A stretch of 32,168 nucleotides of DNA from Candidatus Euphemobacter frigidus. GTDB taxonomy: Bacteria; Auribacterota; Erginobacteria; Erginobacterales; Erginobacteraceae. The notes beneath the pieces are model-generated. The model was not told where the DNA came from. It saw nothing but the letters and a program-made list of their open reading frames with translations, and made no database searches. Location: assembly GCA_030765805.1 (NCBI GenBank), contig JAVCDH010000042.1, positions 1-32,168 of the forward strand, in the 5' to 3' direction. A program made the position numbers and the translations under genes. The first letter of the stretch is position 1, and each line of letters begins with the position of its first letter. Of this stretch, positions 7,227 to 14,666 are shown in pieces.

Positions 7227-7703
7227 TTATAAGCCCTCTCCTGATCGCTTATCCGGCCCATTCGGGGCTCGCACTATCACCCGAAGGCCTTTGACCTCGA
7301 TAACTTCCACCGGTGAATTCGCCGGGATGAACGCCCCCTCGGTAATCACCGAGACTCTCTTACCTCGAATCCGGGCGATCCCAGACGGCCTGAGCTGGGA
7401 GACGGAAGTCCCGAGGGAGCCGACCAGTTCGGCGTTCTCCCCACTTCCGGCTTGAAATCCATCCGACGAACGAGCCTCGCTGAAGAGAATTGTCTGCCGG
7501 GCTAACTTGGACCGGGGATTCTTCAAGGTCCGCAGGACAACGATCCAGAGCACGATGGATAAGAAGAGAAACGCCGCGATGGAGATAATGACCGCAACTT
7601 TAAAATGAGCCGGAGAGAGAGAACCATGCAAGATGATCAAGACCACAATAATAACAGCCAGTAAGACCAGTTTTGGAACCAGGATGATCGGGTGGTGGAT
7701 CAT
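7227..7703 (-). CDS. NfeD-like membrane protein with OB-fold domain
   Basis: A short NfeD-type protein (158 residues) of the kind that partners with stomatin/SPFH proteins in membrane microdomains. It has two N-terminal transmembrane helices at about 6-27 and 36-58, then a soluble C-terminal OB-fold of the NfeD family at about 90-148. The core is recognised by GSLGTSVSQLRPSGIARIRGKR, VSVITEGAFIPANSPVEVIEVKG and LRVIVRAP. No stomatin gene is in the window. The ATG at 7703 has AAGGAGGG eight bases upstream. It lies five bases after the DUF4380 gene and is the last gene of the GT2-GT4-permease-DUF4380-NfeD run. The family call is good; the role in this operon is unclear. Confidence 0.85.
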   Translation of the reverse strand: MIHHPIILVPKLVLLAVIIVVLIILHGSLSPAHFKVAVIISIAAFLFLSIVLWIVVLRTLKNPRSKLARQTILFSEARSSDGFQAGSGENAELVGSLGTSVSQLRPSGIARIRGKRVSVITEGAFIPANSPVEVIEVKGLRVIVRAPNGPDKRSGEGL

Positions 7704-7708
7704 TGTTC

Positions 7709-8660
7709 TTACCCTCCTTTATCTCTCTTTTGGTTATCGGCAACTGGCGACATAATCCGGAGAGTGGGCCGGAGGATCGCTTCTATCTCCTCTTCATCGT
7801 CGGAAGGCAGCGCAACATTGTCGAAAAGTTCCCACTCTTCCCGATGCTCGACCGCTCCCCCCGGCTCAAGAAAGGCCAGAGGAGAGAGGGTCTCCATCTC
7901 CAGCATGAAATCGTTGGTGTAAGTCTCGTATGATACACCGTAATCGGGATATCGCGCCTCGCAGATATGCTCATGCCGTTTCAGAAAGAGCCGATCCTGA
8001 TTAAGATAAGCCGCCCAGCCTTGCTCGTTGGGGATACCGATCTTAAAAGTGTTACTGATCGAGGAGTCCTGCCGAATGAAAATAAACCTCTCACCCCAGC
8101 GGACCCGGGGATCATTGAGCCGGGTGTAGGGCCAGAGGGAGATCAAACGGTTGGGGAGGAGTCCGGTATCCGCTCGGGGCTGGGGGATTATCTCCAGCCC
8201 ACCAGCCGCCATTACCGTAATAGCCCAGGCGGCAAGTTTGACCGGCCAGAGTCCCTGGTTGGTCAGCCGATGCAGAATAGCAACGCGGGAACCCGCAGGC
8301 TCGAGAGATATCTCCATCTCTTTCCGGATGCGCGTCCGGGGCTCAACCTCCTGCGTAACCGCTATGCCGCCCGGGAACTCCCGCCAAGCAACCTTCCCGT
8401 TGTCCGGCTGGGTAGGTACGGGGGTTGTCCTCCGGGCTGTGCCAGAGGCGATGACCCCCATACATCCGCCATTCATCCCCCCCGATCCTCCCCCGGTCTT
8501 TCTCAACCTCACAGAACATGTTAGGAGCGTCAGAAAACCCATAACGAATGACCCGGGGTCCGACATCGGTCGTCACCACGACCTCGACCAGCCCGTTGGT
8601 AAGCCGGAGGCAGTTCTTCCATCCCCCGCAAGTAAATTTCTCTATCCTTACCGCGCTCAT
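7709..8660 (-). pseudogene. DUF4380-family protein gene with a +1 frameshift
   Basis: The N-terminal part (8660 to about 8413) reads KNCLRLTNGLVEVVVTTDVGPRVIRYGF and WRMYGGHRLWHSPEDNPRTY, typical of DUF4380, a family with a galactose-mutarotase-like beta-sandwich. The reading then runs out of frame and ends at 8343. The family continues in another frame from QPDNGKVAWREFPGGIAVTQ to the stop at 7709. The whole interval is 952 bases, one more than 317 codons, and the shift maps to the GGG run at 8410-8412 (TACCCAG on the coding strand). Removing one base restores a 316-residue protein. The rest of both halves appears intact, so this is either a recent mutation, a sequencing or assembly error, or less likely programmed frameshifting. 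The ATG at 8660 has an AGGAGAGGA ribosome site. Substrate unknown. Confidence 0.85.
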
Positions 8661-8695
8661 CTTGCTTCCTCTCCTTAATAGCTTCCAGCTTTAGC

Positions 8696-9946
8696 TTACC
8701 TGAGCTTACTCTCCTTTCTCGCGCCCGGCAAGACCAGGTTTAAAACCACCCCCAAAATACCGGCCAGGCCGATCCCGGCCAGGGTGAAGCCGCCGATCTT
8801 AAAACTCATCCCCCCGATGCCGCAGACCAAGATCAAGGAACAGACCACCATGTTTCGTGGCTCCATCAGATCCTTCCCCGCTCTTACCAGGATGTTGAGC
8901 CCCACTACCGTGATGGCCCCGAAGAGGAGGAGCATGATACCTCCCATCACCGGAGGCGGGATCGTCCGAAGAAGAGCCCCTAACTTCCCCACGAAGGAGA
9001 TCCCGATCGCGAAGATAGCCCCCCAGGTCATAATCGCCGGGTTGAATATCCTGACCAGGGCCACCGCCCCGATGACTTCGGAATAGGTGGTATTAGGGGG
9101 ACCACCGAGAAAAGCGGCCGCGGTGGTCGCCAGACCGTCACCCAGCATGGTGTTCTGAATTCCAGGGTCTCTTATATAGTCACGACCGGTAACCGCGCCG
9201 ATCGCCACGATATCCCCGAAGTGCTCGATGGCCGGGGCGATAGCCACTGGTACGATATAGATAATCGCCTCCCAGTTCCAGCGGGGACAGACAAAGCCGG
9301 GGACCGCCAGCCAGGGGGCTTCCCTGACCGGAGTAAAATCCACCAGACCAAAGATCAGAGAGACCAGGTAGCCAACCGCGATACCGCAGAGGATGGGTAT
9401 CAACCGGATCAGCCCTTTGCCGAAAATTGTAACCAAAATACTGGTGCCGAGGGCGACCGCCGCCAGGAGGATCGCCGGGCCGGGATCCATACCTACGTCA
9501 CCTGACTTTCCCATCGCCATCTTTACGGCGTTCGGGGCCAGGATCAGGCCGATAACCATGATAACGGGCCCCGTAACGATGGGTGGGAGGATTCGGTGGA
9601 GGATGGCGCTTCCCTGCCACCGGATGAAAAAGCTGAGAAGTAGATAAAAAACTCCGGCCGCCGCAAGGCCGCAAAGAGTGGGGGGGATGCCCCATGTCTT
9701 CACCCCGTAGATAATCGGGGGGATGAAGGCGAACGATGAAGCCAGGAAGATCGGCACCTTCCCCCGGGTGACCGCCTGGAAGATCAGGGTCCCGATCCCG
9801 GCGGTAAATAACGCCACCCGGGGATCGAGCCCGGTGAGGAGAGGGACCAGAACCAGCGCTCCGAACGCAACGAAGAGCATCTGGGCGCCCACCAGCCCAT
9901 CCCGGAGGCGAAAGCGGTAATCCGCGGAATGAATGGGTGATGGCAT
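8696..9946 (-). CDS. uraA: NCS2 uracil/xanthine permease (UraA-like)
   Basis: A proton-coupled nucleobase importer of the inner membrane. From the ATG at 9946 it is 416 residues, with 12-14 hydrophobic helices over most of its length. Family hallmarks are visible: the EHFGD segment (Glu and His corresponding to the substrate-binding EHxG of UraA) and GGPPNTTYSEVIGAVALVR with the second binding-site glutamate. The resemblance is nearer to uracil than to purine members. A GTG start at 9979 would overlap the preceding gene in GTGA fashion but has no ribosome site, whereas ATG 9946 has GGAG seven bases upstream. It is placed between a glycosyltransferase and a DUF4380 gene, an unusual setting for pyrimidine salvage. 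The family call is firm; uracil specificity is inferred. Confidence 0.9.
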   Translation of the reverse strand: MPSPIHSADYRFRLRDGLVGAQMLFVAFGALVLVPLLTGLDPRVALFTAGIGTLIFQAVTRGKVPIFLASSFAFIPPIIYGVKTWGIPPTLCGLAAAGVFYLLLSFFIRWQGSAILHRILPPIVTGPVIMVIGLILAPNAVKMAMGKSGDVGMDPGPAILLAAVALGTSILVTIFGKGLIRLIPILCGIAVGYLVSLIFGLVDFTPVREAPWLAVPGFVCPRWNWEAIIYIVPVAIAPAIEHFGDIVAIGAVTGRDYIRDPGIQNTMLGDGLATTAAAFLGGPPNTTYSEVIGAVALVRIFNPAIMTWGAIFAIGISFVGKLGALLRTIPPPVMGGIMLLLFGAITVVGLNILVRAGKDLMEPRNMVVCSLILVCGIGGMSFKIGGFTLAGIGLAGILGVVLNLVLPGARKESKLR

Positions 9947-9975
9947 AGTTTCTCCGCTTGTAATTTTATAAGGAG

Positions 9976-11097
9976 TCACTTTGACTCGGCGGGCAACCCG
10001 ATCGATTCGAAGACCCGGGAGAGGCGACGCCCGAAAGCTTCCTCTGAAAACTCCCGGACCGCTCTCAACCGGCCTTCCTCTCCCAACTTCCTCCCCCGTT
10101 CCGGGTCCCGGAGGATAGTCAAAAGCGCTTCCGCGAGAGCCCCGGGTTCGCGACGCGGAACCAGCAACCCGGTCTCACCCTCGACTACCAGCTCGGGGAT
10201 GACCCCAACCGCGGTGGCCACTACCGGACATCCGCAGGCCATGTACTCACTTACCGCCCGCGAGTTCTCCTCGCTCCCGATTGATGAAGAGACACAGACC
10301 GCGGCGGAAGCGAGGAACCGCGGAATGTCTCCGCGGCGCCCGGTGAAGACAACCGCGTCCCCGATCCCTAACCGTTCCGCCTGTTCCTTCAGCCGGGCGG
10401 GCTGCCCGGCCCAGGGGTTTCCAACCAGCACCAGCACGGCGCGGGGAAACTCACGGCGGACGATCGCCATCCCCTCCAGAAGCAGGTCATGTCCCTTGAC
10501 CGGGGCCAGACGGGCCACTTTGACGATCAACTCCGCGTTATCCGGGATCCCCAACTCGTTGCGGAGTGTCCGGTCCGGAGAAGACGGCTTGAACTGCTCT
10601 ATATCAACCGGTGACAGGATCCGGTGGACGCGTTCCGGGGGAACCTTCAACCGCCGGGTGACCCAACCCTCAACCCGGGAAGATGAGACAAGTACCCCAT
10701 CGGTCAAACACCGGTAGAGGAAGCGGTTGCCGGGGTGGCCATAGGGACGTTTCGCCCCGCCCCGCAGATGCAGAAGAGGGACTCTCTTCCGGGCGGCCAG
10801 GGCGACCATGAGATGGGCGGGCGCCCGGGAGGAATGCAGGACATTGTAACCGCCCCGGCCGATCAGACCAGAGAGCCATCTCACGTCCCTGATAAAATCG
10901 AGGAACGACCGGGAAGGCGCCTTTCCCGGCAACTCGAGCAGCCGTGCGAAACCCGCTGCCGTCTGAGCCAGAACACTCTCCCGCGGCGCCACCACAGTCA
11001 CATCCATCCCCAGCGCCGCTTCCGCCCGGATCAGCCCGGCGGCATACTCCGTCTCTCCGTTCCAGCGGCTGGAGTGCGTGACGAGCAATGATTTCAT
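9976..11097 (-). CDS. Family 4 glycosyltransferase (GT-B fold)
   Basis: A retaining nucleotide-sugar glycosyltransferase of the GT4 type, 373 residues from the ATG at 11097. The N-terminal acceptor domain opens with KSLLVTHSSRWNGETEYAAGLIRAEAALG. The C-terminal donor domain contains the ARLAPVKGHDLLLEGM lysine-containing loop and the E-x7-E-like region SEENSRAVSEYMACGCPVVATAVGVIPELV. No membrane span is seen, so it is probably peripheral on the cytoplasmic face. The start overlaps the GT2 stop as ATGA, showing tight coupling. A longer in-frame start at 11130 was rejected because it lies within the GT2 gene and adds an atypical extension. LPS-core or exopolysaccharide assembly is likely from context; donor and acceptor are unknown. 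Confidence 0.92.
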   Translation of the reverse strand: MKSLLVTHSSRWNGETEYAAGLIRAEAALGMDVTVVAPRESVLAQTAAGFARLLELPGKAPSRSFLDFIRDVRWLSGLIGRGGYNVLHSSRAPAHLMVALAARKRVPLLHLRGGAKRPYGHPGNRFLYRCLTDGVLVSSSRVEGWVTRRLKVPPERVHRILSPVDIEQFKPSSPDRTLRNELGIPDNAELIVKVARLAPVKGHDLLLEGMAIVRREFPRAVLVLVGNPWAGQPARLKEQAERLGIGDAVVFTGRRGDIPRFLASAAVCVSSSIGSEENSRAVSEYMACGCPVVATAVGVIPELVVEGETGLLVPRREPGALAEALLTILRDPERGRKLGEEGRLRAVREFSEEAFGRRLSRVFESIGLPAESK

Positions 11098-11852
11098 TTT
11101 AAATTTTTCTTCTGTCTCTTCAACTCCCACAACTTCGCGTGTTTCTGGGCCACGTAGCAGGAAGAGAGGACAGCCGAGATTAGGCCGTGAGCTCCGTCCA
11201 GGAAGCCTATCCGTAAGATATAATTCTTAAAAAAGTTAAAGAGGGGATGGAGTAATATATTTGACGCGTGCCCCTTCCTCCCCTGCCGCAGATATCTTTG
11301 AGCTCCTTGTGTGGCATACTTCCGTGAATTAACGATGAATTCGTCGATGGTATGCAGAGTGTAGTGGTCGAGTCGGTGTTTAAAGACCCCGGCTCTGTCA
11401 TCCGGCAACAGAATCGGATGTATTTCAACATCACTGAAACGATAAGTATCTTTAAGAAAGAGGATGTTGTTCTGATCACGATTCCACCCCCCGTGCTTCA
11501 TCTCTCGCCCGAGAAAGAAACCACGGCGGAAGACACGGTATCTTCCATAACGGGGGTTTTTAAGCTCCTCCCGGATCTCGTCACAGAGCTCTTTCGGCAT
11601 CACTTCATCCGAATCGATGATCAGAATCCAGGGATGAGAAGCATGACTTATGGCCCGGTGCCTTTGAGACGTATCAGAAATATATTCATGCTGAAGAAAG
11701 ATATCAGCATATGGTTTCGCTAGTTCCACCGTCCGGTCAGTGCTAAAGGAATCGATCACAATCAGTTCATCAACCCAGCGTATACTTTGAAGGCACCGCT
11801 CAATCTCATTCTCGCGATTGAAACAGGTAACAACGCCACTTACTTTCTCCAT
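11094..11852 (-). CDS. Family 2 glycosyltransferase, LPS-core (WaaE/KdtX-like)
   Basis: An inverting glycosyltransferase of the GT-A fold, 252 residues. It opens with VSGVVTCFNRENEIERCLQSI, has VIDSFSTDRTVELAK in the nucleotide-binding region, and carries the metal-binding acidic motif as DSDE in WILIIDSDEVMPKEL. The later part, with HGGWNRDQNNILFLKD and HPLFNFFKNYILRIGFLDG, matches the subgroup containing WaaE/KdtX lipopolysaccharide-core glucosyltransferases. There is no clear transmembrane helix, though the amphipathic segment near residue 205-225 may bind membranes. The ATG at 11852 has GGAGG eight bases upstream. It is the first gene of the minus-strand GT2-GT4-permease run and is divergent from the ArnT-like pseudogene. 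The subgroup call is by resemblance. Confidence 0.88.
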   Translation of the reverse strand: MEKVSGVVTCFNRENEIERCLQSIRWVDELIVIDSFSTDRTVELAKPYADIFLQHEYISDTSQRHRAISHASHPWILIIDSDEVMPKELCDEIREELKNPRYGRYRVFRRGFFLGREMKHGGWNRDQNNILFLKDTYRFSDVEIHPILLPDDRAGVFKHRLDHYTLHTIDEFIVNSRKYATQGAQRYLRQGRKGHASNILLHPLFNFFKNYILRIGFLDGAHGLISAVLSSCYVAQKHAKLWELKRQKKNLK

Positions 11853-11960
11853 TAAAATTTCCTCCGTATAATTTTAATTAAGTATATAAAAATTTTCCCC
11901 CAGATATATACTAAATTTACAGTCTTGTCCATTAAACGGGTTGATCGTAGAATTTTAGAG

Positions 11961-12348
11961 ATGAAACCTTACCGCTCCATCTTCATCGGACTGGTGGTAG
12001 CCATGGCGATGATCACGGGAATCCATCATGATTACCTCTGGTCTCCGGACGAGCCGCGGGTGGCCGAGATCGCCCGGGAGACACTCATCGATGGGCATTG
12101 GATCACCCCCCATCTCTGCGGCCTTCCCTTTCTGGAGAAACCAGACCACCCCGGAGATTAACCGTCCGGATGAATTAAAGAAAATTCTCGGAAGTCAGGA
12201 GAAGGTTTATGTGATAATAGAACCGCGGATCTTCGAACCGATCTCGCGAGACCCGGCTCTAGCCGGGCTCTTTCAATCGACGCAGATTCAACATATAACC
12301 CGGCCGGATCCTTCACCCCGGCTAGTGCTGGTATCCAACCATGACTGA
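11961..12348 (+). pseudogene. ArnT-like glycosyltransferase remnant with large internal deletion
   Basis: The first 61 codons (MKPYRSIFIGLVVAMA ... LWSPDEPRVAEIARETL ... GLPFLEKP) match the N-termini of the intact ArnT-like genes at 15979 and 17624, including the DEPR and EKP active-site segments. After 12143 the frame hits a TAA at 12159. From about 12154 another frame reads EINRPDELKKILGSQEKVYVIIEPR to LVLVSNHD, alignable with the C-terminal domains of the same paralogues (for example NLGRLANILSGNDEVYDSVIVLLKR). Roughly 400 internal codons, all the remaining membrane helices, are missing. The 3' end still overlaps the next gene by eight bases (ATGACTGA), preserving an ancestral operon junction. 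It was presumably a fourth intact copy. Not expected to be active. Confidence 0.85.
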
Positions 12349-13081
12349 AAACCAGAAAAAAGTATCCATTATCAACAGAAAACTGTTGATCTATCTGATT
12401 GTCCCTGCTTTGATCAGTCTGATCTTTGTCTGGGGCTACTTCTTCGGTGATCTCCGGGTCCAGGAACTGGTTGCACCCCGGATTAACCGGGAGTACGGCC
12501 TGCTGGAAAACCTTCAGAACCTGGGCCTTCTGGCGCTGATCGCCCTGGCGGTCTATGGGTTAACCCGCAAGCGTTTGTGTTTTGAGATAGTGATCCTGAT
12601 CTGCATCTTGGCTGGGGGTATTTTTCTCTTTATGGAAGAGATCGATTACGGGCGTCTCCATTATCGCTATCTGAGCGGTGACCCCATTGACGACCGGGTA
12701 AAGGATGCCGAAGGTAAGGGGAGTGATTGGAATATCCACAACCAGGACAATATCAATCAGCTCTTTAAACGTACCCTTGACATGGGGATGATCGCCTTCT
12801 TTATCATCTTCCCCCTGGTTTCCTGGAAGAGTACCAACCGGTTGATCCGCTATCTCCGTCCGGATCCCTGGTTCATCCTGACCATGGTGACCATGCTGGC
12901 CGTCTCCCGGTACTCCAAGGCCTTGAATCGAGCCGGGTTGGGAATGGAGGGGGCTCTCCAGGCGAACACCGCCAAGTTCCGGGAGATAATCGTTTACTAC
13001 GTCTTTTTCATCTATCTTCTTACGTTTATCTTCCGGCGCAGATACGTTTCTAGATCGGAAATCCAGCAAATAAAGTATTAA
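12341..13081 (+). CDS. Polytopic membrane protein, EYGxxE / EEIDYG family (copy 1)
   Basis: A 246-residue inner-membrane protein with about six helices (near 15-35, 58-74, 80-98, 146-161, 176-190 and 215-232). Its motifs are EYGLLE at 51-56, MEEIDYGR at 98-105 at the end of the third helix, and IHNQDN at 132-137. The same motifs in the same order occur in the protein at 24536, so the two are paralogues despite low overall identity. I recognise this only as an uncharacterised family with an EEI(S,N,D)WG signature, found in glycan clusters. It overlaps the ArnT-like pseudogene by eight bases, and its paralogue directly precedes another ArnT-like gene. A role with lipid-linked sugar, such as flipping or presenting undecaprenyl-linked donors, is plausible but unproven. 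Confidence 0.8.
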   Translation: MTENQKKVSIINRKLLIYLIVPALISLIFVWGYFFGDLRVQELVAPRINREYGLLENLQNLGLLALIALAVYGLTRKRLCFEIVILICILAGGIFLFMEEIDYGRLHYRYLSGDPIDDRVKDAEGKGSDWNIHNQDNINQLFKRTLDMGMIAFFIIFPLVSWKSTNRLIRYLRPDPWFILTMVTMLAVSRYSKALNRAGLGMEGALQANTAKFREIIVYYVFFIYLLTFIFRRRYVSRSEIQQIKY

Positions 13082-13175
13082 TATTTCTGATGAAGAATTC
13101 GGAAATCAATCGCGGCCCGCTCCCCATTCCGTTATTAATAAAGAAAGGCAGGAGAAATAAAGGAGATTACCCGAT

Positions 13176-14663
13176 ATGAAAGCGATAATCCTGGCGGCCG
13201 GGAAAGGATCTCGACTTGGTGCAATCAGCAAGGGAAAACCTAAATGCCTGATCGATATAGAAGGCAACACACTGCTGGAAATCCAGATCAACACCCTCCA
13301 TGCCTGCGGTATCGATGATGTTTCAGTGGTCCGGGGATATGCCGGTGACAGGATCGATATTCCGGGATTGACGTATTTCGACAACCCCGATTACACCGAC
13401 ACCAATATACTCCACTCCCTTTTCTGCGCCCGTGAAGCGATGACCGGCCCCTTGCTGATCCTCTACTCGGATATCATCTACGAAGAACAGGTTGTCAGGC
13501 GCCTGGTTGAGGCGAGGCATGACATCGCGGTCGGGGTGATGGTCAACTGGAAGGACTCGACGCGACAGCGCAGCAAGATAGCTCTGGAAGAACTGGAGAT
13601 GGTGTATTTTGATTCTGAAAACCGGGTTCAAGAGATCGGGAAACGACTTACCGATGAATATGAAACCCGGGGACAGTTTATCGGGATGGTCAAATGCTCA
13701 CGGCGGGGCGCGGAGCTCTTAAAAAAAAACTATGATCGGATGGCAAAGTTCTACCCCGGTCAGGCAGACCTATTAAAAAAAGCCTGGATGACCGATATCT
13801 TCCAGGAGATGACCGAGTTGGGAGTGCCTCTTCACTGTGTCATCATTGAAAGAGGATGGATGGAGATCGATACCCCGGATGATTATGAACGGGCGTTGAC
13901 GGATACTCATTTCATTCGCCGTCTGGTAAAGATAACGACCGACTGGGACCAGCGGGCCAGGTTCTATGACCGTCTGGAATGGGCGGCCAAAAACCAGCTG
14001 CTCGATACCATTGTCGATATGGCCGGGATATCGAAAGAAGAGAAGGTCCTTGATCTGGGCACCGGTACGGGAAAGATTCTCATCGCCTCGAAGAAAGAAC
14101 AGCCTGATGCTGAATATTTCGGGATTGATATCAGCCGGTCCATGCTGGAAAAGATAGATCCCTCGTATGGATTTGACCTCTCCATCAAGGAGATGGAGGA
14201 CCTGCGCGGTTTCGCTGACGGGGATTTCGACGTTCTGACCGCCCGGATGGTCTTTCATCACGCCCGGAACCTTGAGAGAGCGATGGACGAAGTACACCGG
14301 GTCCTTAAACCGGGGGGAAGATTTATCCTCTGCGAGGGAAACCCGCCCGATCGTTACTCCCTCCCATTCTACGAGAGCATGTTCCGTTTTAAAGAGGATA
14401 GAATTACCTTTCTCCTCGATGATCTCGTCAATCTCCTGGGCCAGCGGGGATTTAAAAATATCACCTCCAGGACAGTGATATTGCGACAGATGAGTATGAA
14501 CAACTGGCTTGAGAATTCGGGGCTCCCATTTCGCAACATCGATATTATTCGAAAGATGCACTATGAGTGCGATGCCGGTATTCAAAAGGCCTATAACATG
14601 ACCGTCCGGGATGATGACATCCTGATGGATTGGAAATTTTCGGTGGTATCGGGGGTTAAGTAA
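13176..14663 (+). CDS. Nucleotidyltransferase-methyltransferase fusion
   Basis: A two-domain cytoplasmic enzyme of 495 residues. Residues 1-245 are a sugar/choline-phosphate-type nucleotidyltransferase, with LAAGKGSRLG at 7-15, KGKPKCLIDIEG at 19-30, metal-binding Asp99 in YSDII, and a second acidic site EIDTPDD at 230-236. It resembles LicC/PntC-type cytidylyltransferases that activate small phospho-compounds. Residues 255-495 are a class I SAM-dependent methyltransferase, with motif I VLDLGTGTGK at 291-300, FGIDIS near 316 and HRVLKPGGRFILCEG near 374-388. The ATG at 13176 follows AGGAG by about ten bases. Only three bases separate it from the polyol-phosphate transferase gene, so a CDP-activated, possibly methylated group is probably passed to that enzyme. 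The actual substrate is unknown; a phosphocholine-like or O-methyl polyol phosphate product is an inference. Confidence 0.85.
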   Translation: MKAIILAAGKGSRLGAISKGKPKCLIDIEGNTLLEIQINTLHACGIDDVSVVRGYAGDRIDIPGLTYFDNPDYTDTNILHSLFCAREAMTGPLLILYSDIIYEEQVVRRLVEARHDIAVGVMVNWKDSTRQRSKIALEELEMVYFDSENRVQEIGKRLTDEYETRGQFIGMVKCSRRGAELLKKNYDRMAKFYPGQADLLKKAWMTDIFQEMTELGVPLHCVIIERGWMEIDTPDDYERALTDTHFIRRLVKITTDWDQRARFYDRLEWAAKNQLLDTIVDMAGISKEEKVLDLGTGTGKILIASKKEQPDAEYFGIDISRSMLEKIDPSYGFDLSIKEMEDLRGFADGDFDVLTARMVFHHARNLERAMDEVHRVLKPGGRFILCEGNPPDRYSLPFYESMFRFKEDRITFLLDDLVNLLGQRGFKNITSRTVILRQMSMNNWLENSGLPFRNIDIIRKMHYECDAGIQKAYNMTVRDDDILMDWKFSVVSGVK

Positions 14664-14666
14664 GGT

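Noticed and set aside
9947-9979. GTG start for the permease, overlapping the upstream stop
   Set aside because: No ribosome site in front of it, whereas ATG 9946 has GGAG at good spacing.
13773-14585. Long minus-strand open frame (270 codons) opposite the fusion gene
   Set aside because: It lies wholly opposite the nucleotidyltransferase-methyltransferase, has no recognisable domain and no ribosome site; it is a shadow frame.
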